Of a stretch of 64,000 bases of DNA, positions 25,299 through 33,772 are shown piece by piece. The stretch covers positions 1 to 64,000 of the forward strand of contig DASXVS010000023.1 of assembly GCA_036504095.1 (NCBI GenBank), in the 5' to 3' direction. The notes under the pieces are model-generated. The model did no database searches, was not told the origin of the DNA, and saw nothing but the letters and a program-made list of their open reading frames with translations. The DNA comes from Armatimonadota bacterium (GTDB lineage Bacteria; Armatimonadota; DTGP01; JAKQQT01). The position numbers and the translations under genes were made by a program. The stretch's first letter is position 1, and each line of letters begins with the position of its first letter.

Positions 25299-26126
25299 CT
25301 ATCCGAAAAGCTTGCGTTTGGCTCGCGCCACCGTGGTGTGTATGGCGCTGTGCAGGCCGGGCGGCAGGAACGCATACCAATACTGGAGATAGTTGATGAC
25401 GATGGCCCGCGAGTAGCCGGGGTACTTGTCGTGATAGCGCTTGGTGAGCATCAGTGACGTTCTCAGGTGCGGCTTCATGTGCACGATGGAGGTGTTCTGT
25501 GAACCCATCGTGTAGAAGCTCAGGTATTCCGGGAAGTTATAGAGTTTGCCGAGCAGGCCCAGCTTCATCCAGAAATCGCGGTCGCCGGAGTAGCGGATGG
25601 ATTGGTCGTACCAGCCCGCACGCTCGCCGGCCTCGCGGCGGAACACAGTGGTGGAGTTTGCCATCGGGTTGGAAAACAGCATCGATTTGCGGATAGCCTC
25701 GTCGGTTTCCGGCTTGAGATAGCGGTACATCTCCTTGCCTTCGAGATCGACGATGATGAGGCCGCCGCCGCAGCCCACATACTCCGGATTGCGGTCGAGA
25801 AAATCGATTTGTGTGCTGAGCTTCTCGTTGATGCACCAGCGGTCATCGTCATCGATCATGGCGATGTACTCGCCGCGGCAGCGGGCGAAGCCGCGATTGT
25901 AGTTGACGCTGATGCCCTGGTTGTCGTCGTAGCGCAGATAGGCCATGCGCGGCTCGGTGGCGGCCAAACGGCGGGCCACCTCCGGCGTGTTATCCCGTGA
26001 ACCGTCGTCGGGGACAATCAGTTCCCAGTCGGTAAACGTCTGGGCCTGCAACGCTGTGAGCGCGGCTTCCAGGAAGTGGGCGCGGTTGTAGGCGCCCATC
26101 AGGATGCTGACTTTCGGAGTACTCAT
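25299..26126 (-). CDS. glycosyltransferase family 2
   Basis: 275 residues, a GT-A-fold transferase. It starts VSILMGAYNRAHFLEAALTA, with VPDDGSRDNTPEV at about 38, GISVNYNRGFARCRGEYIAM and the metal-binding IDDDD at about 92. GDRDFWMKLGL at about 180 gives the acceptor-side acidic motif. There are no membrane helices, so it is cytosolic or peripheral. The start overlaps the previous stop by 4 bp. It would add a sugar during EPS repeat-unit assembly; donor and acceptor are unknown. Confidence 0.88.
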   Translation of the reverse strand: MSTPKVSILMGAYNRAHFLEAALTALQAQTFTDWELIVPDDGSRDNTPEVARRLAATEPRMAYLRYDDNQGISVNYNRGFARCRGEYIAMIDDDDRWCINEKLSTQIDFLDRNPEYVGCGGGLIIVDLEGKEMYRYLKPETDEAIRKSMLFSNPMANSTTVFRREAGERAGWYDQSIRYSGDRDFWMKLGLLGKLYNFPEYLSFYTMGSQNTSIVHMKPHLRTSLMLTKRYHDKYPGYSRAIVINYLQYWYAFLPPGLHSAIHTTVARAKRKLFG

Positions 26127-27394
26127 GCGGCGGATTCCAGCAACGGCAGCATGGCTGCCAAGCTATCGAGCGTGACCGTGGGCTGCACGCGGGCCTCTTC
26201 CTCCGCGTTGTGTGAGTTGCGCAGAAAGGCGGTGCGGCAGCCGAGGGTCTGGCCGGCGCGCACGTCCCGGTCGCTGTCGCCGATCATCCAGCACTGCGCC
26301 GGATCGAGGGCGAATTCACGGGCGGCGCGCTCTAGCATTCCAGCTGCGGGCTTGCGGCAGGAGCATTGATCGGCGTCGATGTGGGGGCAGGTGTAGAAGG
26401 CATCGATGCGGCGGCCGAGTTGCACGGCGACGGTGTCATTGATGTTGTCCAGCGCTTCGGCGGTGATCAGGCCGCGGGCCACCTGCGGCTGATTGGTGAC
26501 CACCAACAGGCGGTAGCCGAGCGCCTGGGCGCGGCTGAGCAGTTCCACGGCGCCGGGCAGCAGTTCCACCTGATCCGGACGCGTGAGATACTCGCCCCGG
26601 GCCAGAGCGCCAATCAGTGTGCCGTCCCGATCCAGCAGCAGCGCCTTGTTTGTTTTGGGGCGTGCGTCCTGCCAGCGCGCATACCAATCCTTGGCAAACT
26701 CGTATTTCTCTGGAGTGCCGATATCGAGAATCTCCAGATCTTCGGGCAGGCCGTAGACGGCGGCACCCTCCGAGACCAAGCGCGGCAGCACTTCCCGGTC
26801 GAGACTGACCGGGCGGCCGGCGGGGATCTCGTCCAGGATGCGGCGCGAGATCACGTCCAGGCCGGTATTCAGGTAGAGACCTTCGCGAAACTCGGTGATG
26901 CCGTGAGGGCGTCCGTGCCAGCGATGAATGCGGCCGGTGGCCGGGTCGATCTCGGCCAGGTCCCCATTCTGAGGCAGGTCGGAGCGTTTCAGCGTGACCG
27001 TGGCCAGCGCGCCGGTTTCGTTGTGGCGGTGCACCAGGGCGGAAAAGTCGTAGTTGTGGAGTTGATCGCCGTAGACCAGAAGAAACTGCTCGTCCAGAAG
27101 GTGGGCGGCGTGGCGCAGGGCGCCGGCGGTATCCAGCAGGCCGGCGCTCTCGTCGCTGTATAGGATCTCGACGCCGAGGCGGGCACCGTCGCCGAAGTGG
27201 CGGATGATCTGTTCGCCTTTGTAGTGCACGCTGATGACAAAGCGGCCCACACCCTGGTCTTTCATCTGCCGGATGAGATGCTCCAGCAGCGGAAGGCCGC
27301 TCGGGGTGAGCGGGGCCATCACCTTTGGCATATGGTCCGTGAGTGGACGCAGGCGGGTGCCGAGGCCGGCCGCCAGAAGAAACGCTTGCATCAT
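26123..27394 (-). CDS. fused sugar-1-phosphate nucleotidyltransferase / heptose-bisphosphate phosphatase (HddC-GmhB-like)
   Basis: 423 residues and two enzymes. Residues 1-235 are a nucleotidyltransferase (LLAAGLGTRLRPLT at 7-20, PKVMAPLT, VYGDQLHNYDF, GLYLNTGLDVIS). Residues about 248-400 are a HAD phosphatase of the HisB-N/GmhB type (LLLDRDGTLI, VVTNQPQVARG, the Cys/His cluster CPHIDADQCSCRKP, and MIGDSDRDVRAG). With the adjacent HddA-like kinase this fits the D-glycero-D-manno-heptose route to GDP-heptose. The fusion places two non-consecutive steps in one chain. It is coupled by ATGA overlaps to both neighbours. Confidence 0.82.
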   Translation of the reverse strand: MMQAFLLAAGLGTRLRPLTDHMPKVMAPLTPSGLPLLEHLIRQMKDQGVGRFVISVHYKGEQIIRHFGDGARLGVEILYSDESAGLLDTAGALRHAAHLLDEQFLLVYGDQLHNYDFSALVHRHNETGALATVTLKRSDLPQNGDLAEIDPATGRIHRWHGRPHGITEFREGLYLNTGLDVISRRILDEIPAGRPVSLDREVLPRLVSEGAAVYGLPEDLEILDIGTPEKYEFAKDWYARWQDARPKTNKALLLDRDGTLIGALARGEYLTRPDQVELLPGAVELLSRAQALGYRLLVVTNQPQVARGLITAEALDNINDTVAVQLGRRIDAFYTCPHIDADQCSCRKPAAGMLERAAREFALDPAQCWMIGDSDRDVRAGQTLGCRTAFLRNSHNAEEEARVQPTVTLDSLAAMLPLLESAA

Positions 27395-28401
27395 GCGAGG
27401 ATGTCTCCGTTGTAAACGACGGAAGCCCCGCCTGTGACCAGCGAGATATGGATTTCGCAGGAGTCCGTCAGCTCCAGCTTAGCGGCCTGTTCCTTCACCG
27501 CCTGGCGGATTTCGTCGTGCCGTTCGGCCGGGGCCAGGAACAGAACGCAGCCGCCGCCGCCGGCGCCCAGGAGCTTGCCGCCCCAGGCTCCGGCACCCAG
27601 GCCGGCGTTGTAGATGTGATCGATAACGCTGCTGGAGATCATGCCGGAGAGCTGGCGCTTACGCATCCAGTTTTCGTGTAGCAAGTTGCCCATGCCCTCC
27701 ACGTCGCCGCAGCACAGCATGCGTTCAAAAACCTCCACGTCGGCGGCCATCTGCTTCATCACCTCAAAGTGGCCGTCCATGTGGGCGCGCTGGTTATCGA
27801 GAACTGCCGCCGCGCTGCGCGTGATACCGGTGTAAAACAGCAGCATGTGGTATTCCAGCTTGCGGCGCAGGGGTACGGTGAGCGCCACGGGTTGCACATC
27901 CACGGTGCCGTCCTGGTTGAACTGGTAGACGTGCAGCCCGCCGAAGGCGGCGGCGTACTGGTCCTGCTTGCCGATGCGCTCGCCCACGAGCTCGATCTCC
28001 AGGCGGCTGGCGAGCTCGGCCAGGTGGCCTGGTTCCAGGCTCTTGCCGAGATAGGAGTAAAGGCCGGCCAGCAGCGCGACGGAGAAGCTCGATGACGAGC
28101 CCAGGCCGGTACGCGCCGGCAGCGAGGCAAACGAGCCGATCTCAATCTTGCTGCGGATGTTGAGGTCCAACAGGGCGGCGCGGAGGCGCGTGTGCTGCAG
28201 GTCCTCGGGCCGGTCCACGGTCTCCACAACGGAGTAGCGGGCCGACACCTTCTCAATGAAGGGCGTGCGGTTGATGGCCAGAAAGACGTATTTGTCGATG
28301 GCGGTGGAGATGACGCGGCCGGGATGGCGCGTGTAAAACTCCGGCAGGTCCGTACCGCCGCCAACGAAGCTGATCCGCAAAGGGGCGCGGGCGACGATCA
28401 T
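27391..28401 (-). CDS. hddA: GHMP kinase, heptose-7-phosphate kinase-like
   Basis: 336 residues. It opens with RAPLRISFVGGGTDLPEFY, the hallmark start of HddA- and fucokinase-type GHMP kinases. The ATP loop is PARTGLGSSSSFSVALLAG at about 95-113, followed by GKQDQYAAAFGG at about 145 and the C-terminal GAWGGKLLGAGGGGCVLFL at about 270. It would phosphorylate heptose-7-phosphate at C1, feeding the phosphatase and nucleotidyltransferase encoded downstream. No isomerase GmhA is seen in the window. Confidence 0.85.
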   Translation of the reverse strand: MIVARAPLRISFVGGGTDLPEFYTRHPGRVISTAIDKYVFLAINRTPFIEKVSARYSVVETVDRPEDLQHTRLRAALLDLNIRSKIEIGSFASLPARTGLGSSSSFSVALLAGLYSYLGKSLEPGHLAELASRLEIELVGERIGKQDQYAAAFGGLHVYQFNQDGTVDVQPVALTVPLRRKLEYHMLLFYTGITRSAAAVLDNQRAHMDGHFEVMKQMAADVEVFERMLCCGDVEGMGNLLHENWMRKRQLSGMISSSVIDHIYNAGLGAGAWGGKLLGAGGGGCVLFLAPAERHDEIRQAVKEQAAKLELTDSCEIHISLVTGGASVVYNGDILA

Positions 28402-28408
28402 GAATGGC

Positions 28409-29512
28409 TCACTTTCTGATTCCTGCCTTGATCGCCTTCAATTGCTCCACGGGGGCCGTCTTGTCGAATCCCTCCGCCTTGTACCATTCGACGTAGGTGC
28501 GAATGGAATCATCGATGCCAAACTTGGGTTTCCAGCCGAGCGACTGGAGTTTCGACGCATCGCTGACGGCGTTGCGCGTGTCGGTGCGGCGGTAGCTGCC
28601 GAGAACGATAGGCGAGGCTGTGCCGGTGATGCGCTGTACCGCTTCGGCAAACTCCAGCACCGGAATGGCCCGGCCGCCGCTGACGTTGAAGACCTGGAAA
28701 TCGGCCTTGCGGGACTTCATGACGAGCAAGTTGGCGGCCACTACGTCGTGGACATTGACGAAATCGCGGAGCTGCTGGCCGTCCTCATAAACCGTGATGG
28801 GCACGCCGGCCAGAGCCTGGCTGATGAAGATACGCAGCGCGCCGGAGTAGAGATTGCGCGGCGACTGGCGCGGCCCCTGAATGATGGAGTAGCGCATTAT
28901 TTTGGTGGGGATGCCGTAAGTCTTGCCGAGGCGCAGAGCCATCATCTCGGAGGCGTATTTGGAGAGCCCGTAGCTGTTGGTGGGCTGGACGGGTTGTTCC
29001 TCGCGGAACGGCGTGAAACGGGCCTCCCCGCCATCGGGTTCGCGAACGGCCCAGCGGCCGGCCTTGAGATCGGCTTCGCGGCGAAGCTCAGGAAAGAACG
29101 TCTCGCCGGCTGCGTTCTGATAGGCGCCATCGCCGTAGACAAACTGCGAGCTGGCATAGACTACGGAGCGGACGGGGTGATTGTTTTCGGCAATGACTTC
29201 ATAAAGCAGGGCGGTGGAGACGGTGTTGGTGGTGTAGAAGCGCGAGAAGTCCGGCCGCTGATCCTGATAGGCGGCCAGGTGGAAAACTGCCTTCACGCCG
29301 CGCAATGCCTTCTCCCATGTGGCCTTCTCGCGCACGTCGGCGCGGATAAGTTCATAGCCCTTGCGCTGGATGTAGCGCGGCCATTTACCGGCGTGGACTT
29401 CACCCTGGAGATTGTCAACGATGCGGACCGCGTAGCCCTTGGCGGACAGGGCGTCGGCGGTATGGGAGCCCAGGAAGCCAGCTCCTCCGGTAATCAGAAC
29501 GGTTTTTGTCAT
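28409..29512 (-). CDS. NAD-dependent epimerase/dehydratase (extended SDR)
   Basis: 367 residues. N-terminal GGAGFLGSHTADAL, VFHLAAYQDQRPDFS at about 80, YASSQFVYGDGAY at about 127, the catalytic Tyr-Lys in NSYGLSKYASEM at about 197, then RYSIIQGPRQSP and RDFVNVHDVV. The protein fits the family's size. It lies between EpsI and the GHMP kinase, so a GDP-heptose or other sugar-nucleotide modification is plausible, but motifs alone do not fix the substrate. Confidence 0.83.
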   Translation of the reverse strand: MTKTVLITGGAGFLGSHTADALSAKGYAVRIVDNLQGEVHAGKWPRYIQRKGYELIRADVREKATWEKALRGVKAVFHLAAYQDQRPDFSRFYTTNTVSTALLYEVIAENNHPVRSVVYASSQFVYGDGAYQNAAGETFFPELRREADLKAGRWAVREPDGGEARFTPFREEQPVQPTNSYGLSKYASEMMALRLGKTYGIPTKIMRYSIIQGPRQSPRNLYSGALRIFISQALAGVPITVYEDGQQLRDFVNVHDVVAANLLVMKSRKADFQVFNVSGGRAIPVLEFAEAVQRITGTASPIVLGSYRRTDTRNAVSDASKLQSLGWKPKFGIDDSIRTYVEWYKAEGFDKTAPVEQLKAIKAGIRK

Positions 29513-29552
29513 AGGTGCGGAATAGGGGGCGTTACGGAATGACGGCGTTGTA

Positions 29553-30227
29553 TCAGGCGCCGGCGCGAGGGCCAGGCAGATACTGTTTGATGACTGGGTA
29601 AACGGAACGGAGGAAGTCCAGGGCGGCTCGCTCCGCCTGAACGCCCTCTTCGTCCGATTCCTCCAAGGGCATTACGATGCGCACCATGGCTGTGTCGCTG
29701 CGCTGGTAGCGCAGCGAATCGGCCACCAGGAAAACTTTGGCCATGTACTCGCTGGCAACCGAGCGATAGGGTGTCAGATACCAGTAGTAGACCAGGCTCC
29801 TGGAGTTGCCTTTGCCGACGATGTAGCGATTGACATTGACGGGTTCGGGCGAGCCGGGCACGTCGATGTTGACGATGGAACTGGATTTCTGCACCCAGCC
29901 GTTGGCCGGCAGGCAGTGCTTGGGTGAGTGCGGGGCGACGCCGGTGCGCTGCGTGCGGAAGAACGCGATGTACAGATTGGCGGGCGCGGCATAAGCCGGA
30001 TTCTGGTAGTTGCGGACCAGCGTCCCATCGGCTTTGAGTTCGTCCTGCACTTCCTTTTCCATGGGGAAATCCTGTACGCCGTGCCAGGCGCCCGCGGTTT
30101 GGGATAGGCCGTCGAGGGGGTTGAGCTGCGGCACGTATTCGGTCCTTTGCACCGAATGGTGGGCGATGATGGCGGCCAGCAGCAGCAAGGCTCCGGCGAG
30201 GAAATGGGGCCCGCGGAAGATGCCCAT
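29553..30227 (-). CDS. epsI: EpsI family protein (exosortase-associated)
   Basis: 224 residues with one N-terminal membrane helix (FLAGALLLLAAIIAHHSV), so mostly periplasmic. It has the EpsI features: GLSQTAGAWHGVQDFPM, an Arg/Tyr-rich middle (YIAFFRTQRTGVAPHSPKHC), LPANGW and VYYWYLTPYRSV. EpsI-like proteins are encoded beside, or fused to, exosortases and are needed for EPS export/PEP-CTERM systems, but their biochemistry is unclear. The start overlaps the exosortase stop by one base (TGATG). Confidence 0.88.
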   Translation of the reverse strand: MGIFRGPHFLAGALLLLAAIIAHHSVQRTEYVPQLNPLDGLSQTAGAWHGVQDFPMEKEVQDELKADGTLVRNYQNPAYAAPANLYIAFFRTQRTGVAPHSPKHCLPANGWVQKSSSIVNIDVPGSPEPVNVNRYIVGKGNSRSLVYYWYLTPYRSVASEYMAKVFLVADSLRYQRSDTAMVRIVMPLEESDEEGVQAERAALDFLRSVYPVIKQYLPGPRAGA

Positions 30228-31096
30228 CAGGCGCTCTCCGGGCGTGTGGCGGTGTGCCGTCGGCGGCTAATTACATCCAGGGTTCGATGAAGAACCACCA
30301 GAGCAGTCAGTGCAACCATGAAGATAACCCAGCCTTCAAGACTATGATAAATCCCCTCCGACCACTCCCGCTTGTACTCGCTGAGGACGCCTGTGATTGT
30401 GACGCGAAAGGCGTTGGCGGCGATGGCAATAGGGATGGTGGAAGAAAACAGCGTGACGCGTATCCAGAGGCGCTTGTCGAAGGCATAGCCGTAGATCAGG
30501 GACAGGAAGGTGAGCGAGAGCAGGGAGCGGATGCCCGAACACGCCTCCACGACGCTAAGTCTCTGGCTGGGCAGTTCCAGGACGTTGCCATCCCGCAGAA
30601 CAGGGATGCCGACGATACCTAACCCGATCTCCGCCACTTGTGAGGCCAGTAACTGGAGAGGGAACGTGATCTGGTTGTAGAGGATTGTGGGCCAGCGAAC
30701 CATAAAGCAGAGCAGCACAAGCGGAAAGATGAGCGCCCGCAGCATGGCAGTGCCGGCGGTGAGCAGAATAATGCCGATCAGGCCGACGATAAAGGCGGTT
30801 CTGGCAAGAAAATACTCCGCCCCCAGTTCGGCCACTACCAACTGGGTAAACGCCATGAGCAGCACGATCCAACCCGTCCACGAGGGCCGGATCGGAATCT
30901 GCGCCAGCTTGTCGCGTTGGGTCCAAATCACCCAACCCACGACGAAGGGCACGAACAGGCCGTGGCCCATCTCCTCCAACCGGAACCATTCGTCCACCAT
31001 CTTGAACAGTACGTTCCAGAACAGTGCGGCCAGGAGCAGAGCAAGAACGGCAGTTCTCGCCAAGACAGACGGCATCTGTTTTGCAGTCATCGACAA
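30227..31096 (-). CDS. xrt: exosortase (PEP-CTERM transpeptidase/protease)
   Basis: 289 residues with about eight hydrophobic membrane segments. The catalytic signature is complete: Cys186 in VVEACSGIRSLLSL, Arg231 in NAFRVT and His251 in GIYHSLEGW. The N-terminal EEMGHGLFVPFVVGW (about 41-55) is also typical. It would cleave PEP-CTERM proteins at the inner membrane, with the proteins at 1.1 and 19.5 kb as candidate substrates. A 170-bp gap separates it from the VanZ-like gene, so it may have its own promoter. Which exosortase subtype it is cannot be told here. Confidence 0.9.
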   Translation of the reverse strand: MSMTAKQMPSVLARTAVLALLLAALFWNVLFKMVDEWFRLEEMGHGLFVPFVVGWVIWTQRDKLAQIPIRPSWTGWIVLLMAFTQLVVAELGAEYFLARTAFIVGLIGIILLTAGTAMLRALIFPLVLLCFMVRWPTILYNQITFPLQLLASQVAEIGLGIVGIPVLRDGNVLELPSQRLSVVEACSGIRSLLSLTFLSLIYGYAFDKRLWIRVTLFSSTIPIAIAANAFRVTITGVLSEYKREWSEGIYHSLEGWVIFMVALTALVVLHRTLDVISRRRHTATRPESA

Positions 31097-31268
31097 GGGG
31101 GGACTCCTCAGGACCTATATCTGTTCGGCTCTGGCTCAGCGGCGCAGGACGGCATCCTCAAACAACCTCGGCGAGTTGCCCCGATCCTTATCAGAGACGG
31201 AGACAAATCCGGCCTAGCCTTTCATGGGTACGCTCACAATTATTGCAAACTTCCTGATTGCCGTAACT

Positions 31269-32429
31269 TTAAGCGGTTGGCGGACAATGGCGGCGGGCGA
31301 AGCGGAGGTCGACCAGCCAGAGCATGGAAGCCGCCAACAGTGCGATGGCCAGGTCTGTGATGCCGGCCGTCCGGCCAGGGATCCAGCATTGCGCCGCCTC
31401 AACGGCAGTGACGGTAACGGCTGTGATTGCGAGCGAGGCGGGGCGGCCGTATCTGGTGTGCGAAAAGAGCCAGAACGCAGCGCCGTATGTCCAGGTTTTA
31501 CGCAGAAAGACGCCGATACCGGGCATCCAGGCGGCGTTTAGCAGCTCGCGGAACAACACCCATCCAAAAGGCTGGGCCTCAGTGGAGAAGACGAAGGGAC
31601 GAAGGCCGTCGAGCACCAGCCAGAGCAGCCAGGCCCAAGCCAGGGCGGAGTTGGTGATACGCCGGTTCTCGGGTAGCAGCGAGAAGATGCCGACCGCTGC
31701 CACGGCGCCACCCACATAGGACCAGGTAAATGTATGGCCGGGCGATGCGAGCATCAGGCCGAACACAGCGGACAGCAGAATCCAGAGCCACCAGCGAGGG
31801 AGATTGGCGCCGACGATCACGCTGAGGAGGCAGCCCGCCAACAGCCAGGGCATCGCTCCGTTGAGGCTATCGAGCGGCGCCCACGATCCGGGATGGAGAA
31901 GGGCTCTCAGCCGGGGCACCATGCCCAGGCCGAAGATGCGGTCGGGCCAGGCGAGGCCTGAAATCCATAGGGCGAGCAGCAGTACGGCGGAGGAGAATTG
32001 AAATGTGTGTTCGCGCCGCCTCTCCAGGTGATGGGCCTCGATGACCATCTGGAAGATGGCGGCCAGGGCCAGCCCGAGGGCCGTGCTGATGGTGTTGCAG
32101 ACTACATCGGTTAGGCCGGGCATCCGGCCCGGCACATAGCTCTGGAGAGTCTCGACCGTGAACGAGAGCAGTGCGCCGGTAAGCAGCGGGCAACCGAGGC
32201 GCGTGAGCCGGGAGCGCCAGCCGCGCCACAGAAAGCCCGTGAATCCGATCGGTATGTAAATGACGAGATTGATTAGAACATCCCGGAGTCCGGTGCTGCT
32301 GACGGATTGGTCCCAGCCGTTGAGCAGTCGCCAGACGGCATGGCCCAAGGGCGGTCCGGAGACGAAGCTCCAGGGGAAGAGGGAGCCGGCCAGCAGAAGG
32401 ACGGCGAAAGCAGCGAGGAGGATCAGCAT
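31269..32429 (-). CDS. VanZ-like membrane protein (two VanZ-like halves)
   Basis: 386 residues, about ten membrane segments. The N-terminal half has LINLVIYIPIGFTGF, LSFTVETLQSYVPGRMPGLTDVVCN, the VanZ pattern (E-x-x-Q, then R-x-x-x-x-D). The C-terminal end repeats it: VTAVEAAQCWIPGRTAGITDL. VanZ-like proteins sit in exosortase/EPS loci, sometimes fused to other domains; their role is unknown. Its ATG follows the GT4 stop with no gap (TAAATG). Confidence 0.82.
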   Translation of the reverse strand: MLILLAAFAVLLLAGSLFPWSFVSGPPLGHAVWRLLNGWDQSVSSTGLRDVLINLVIYIPIGFTGFLWRGWRSRLTRLGCPLLTGALLSFTVETLQSYVPGRMPGLTDVVCNTISTALGLALAAIFQMVIEAHHLERRREHTFQFSSAVLLLALWISGLAWPDRIFGLGMVPRLRALLHPGSWAPLDSLNGAMPWLLAGCLLSVIVGANLPRWWLWILLSAVFGLMLASPGHTFTWSYVGGAVAAVGIFSLLPENRRITNSALAWAWLLWLVLDGLRPFVFSTEAQPFGWVLFRELLNAAWMPGIGVFLRKTWTYGAAFWLFSHTRYGRPASLAITAVTVTAVEAAQCWIPGRTAGITDLAIALLAASMLWLVDLRFARRHCPPTA

Positions 32430-33626
32430 TTAGCGCCGGCCGCCGGAGAGAGCGGTCTGGCAGACAGCTAGCGTTTCCTGCGCCACAGTGTCCCAGCCAC
32501 GTTGCATGGAGGCGGAGAGGGCGTCGTCGTCCCAATTGCGGTTCAGTGTTCGCTCCAGGGCGGCAGCGAGGGCGTCCGGGTTTTGAGGCGGGGTGAGTTC
32601 GCCGCGGCTTTGGTCAACAAGGTCGGGTATCGCGCCAACGGAGCTGGCAACCACAGGCCGGCCGGATGATAGGGCTTCAATGACCACGTTGGGGCAGCCC
32701 TCGTTGAGGCTAGGCAGGCAGAAGACGTTGCAGGCGTGCATCCAGCGAGCGACCTGGCGGGGTGTGCAGGAGCCGGCAAAGTGGACAGGCAGCGCACTGC
32801 CGGACTGGGTCAGGGTAGCCTGAAGTTCGGCTTGCTGGTAACCCTCCCCGACGAAAACCAGCACGAGTTTCGGGTGGCGGGCGGCGAGCGAGATGGCGGC
32901 GGTGAGTAAGTCCTTGACGCCCTTTACGGGGATCAGATGGCCAGCAAAAAGAACAATCTTCGAGTCAGGATTGAGGCCTAGTTCGGCTCTGGCGTCGATG
33001 CGGCTGCCCGGCGTGAAGATGCTAGAGTCACAGCCATTAAGGATGACGTGAACGCTGGCGGCATTGGCGCCGAGCTCTAGAGCGCGATCTCTGAGTTCAC
33101 TGCTGACTGTGAGTACGGCGGCGGCCTCGGCGAGCACGGTGCGGGTGCCGCGGGAAGAGAAGGGTTCCGGCGGTCGTAGGTCGGTGCCGCGAGAGCCGAC
33201 AACGACAGGTACACCGAGTTGGCGGGCGATGAGGCAGGCTGCGTAGCCCTCTGGGTAGAGCCAATAGGCGAGGATCAAATCAGGTCGGAAGGCGCGGATG
33301 GGGCCGGTGAGGCGGCGGACGGCCAAGCGTCCATTGAAGGGGCGGGTGATGTGGGGCAGAACATAGTATTCGCAGTAGTGGGTGCGGACGCCGCCGGGTT
33401 GCCAGGCGGTATTTGCGCGGCGGTAGATGTAGCTCTTGGGCTGAAGCCAAGAGACAGGCGGATAGACGGCGAGAGGGACAAACGCTTCCACCTCGGCGAA
33501 GCGCGCCAGTTGTACGACGGTGTGATAGATCGGGATTCCGCGGTAGGGCTCGGTATCGAGCGGAAACAATGGGGTGACTACAGCGATGCGCAAGGGACGG
33601 GAGGTTGGGTCTATGGCCATCGGCAA
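32430..33626 (-). CDS. glycosyltransferase family 4
   Basis: 398 residues with a GT-B fold. Pieces seen: VVTPLFPLDTEPYRGIPIYH at the N-terminus, YWLYPEGYAA, GSRGTDLR, LTVSSELRDRAL, FAGHLIPVKGVKDLL at about 228, VGEGYQQAELQ and the donor-site EALSSGRPVVASSVGAIPDLV at about 318. It is first in the long minus-strand operon and would act in EPS repeat-unit assembly at the cytoplasmic face. The start could also be the ATG 6 bp downstream. Its promoter region is shared with the divergent barrel gene. Confidence 0.88.
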   Translation of the reverse strand: MPMAIDPTSRPLRIAVVTPLFPLDTEPYRGIPIYHTVVQLARFAEVEAFVPLAVYPPVSWLQPKSYIYRRANTAWQPGGVRTHYCEYYVLPHITRPFNGRLAVRRLTGPIRAFRPDLILAYWLYPEGYAACLIARQLGVPVVVGSRGTDLRPPEPFSSRGTRTVLAEAAAVLTVSSELRDRALELGANAASVHVILNGCDSSIFTPGSRIDARAELGLNPDSKIVLFAGHLIPVKGVKDLLTAAISLAARHPKLVLVFVGEGYQQAELQATLTQSGSALPVHFAGSCTPRQVARWMHACNVFCLPSLNEGCPNVVIEALSSGRPVVASSVGAIPDLVDQSRGELTPPQNPDALAAALERTLNRNWDDDALSASMQRGWDTVAQETLAVCQTALSGGRR

Positions 33627-33772
33627 CGGTCTTACAGTAACACGTGGCCCGTTCCTGGCGGAATCGTGTACAAGCTTGAGGGCCCGGCGCCTGCCCGACG
33701 AGGAATCAGCGCGAGTTATCCTCCGGGCCGATACAATGAAAGACAGTGGATTCGTGGAGGAAAGGCAAAATC

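Noticed and set aside
28400-29542. 380-residue plus-strand open frame
   Set aside because: Antisense to a full-length SDR with all family motifs; no recognisable features of its own.
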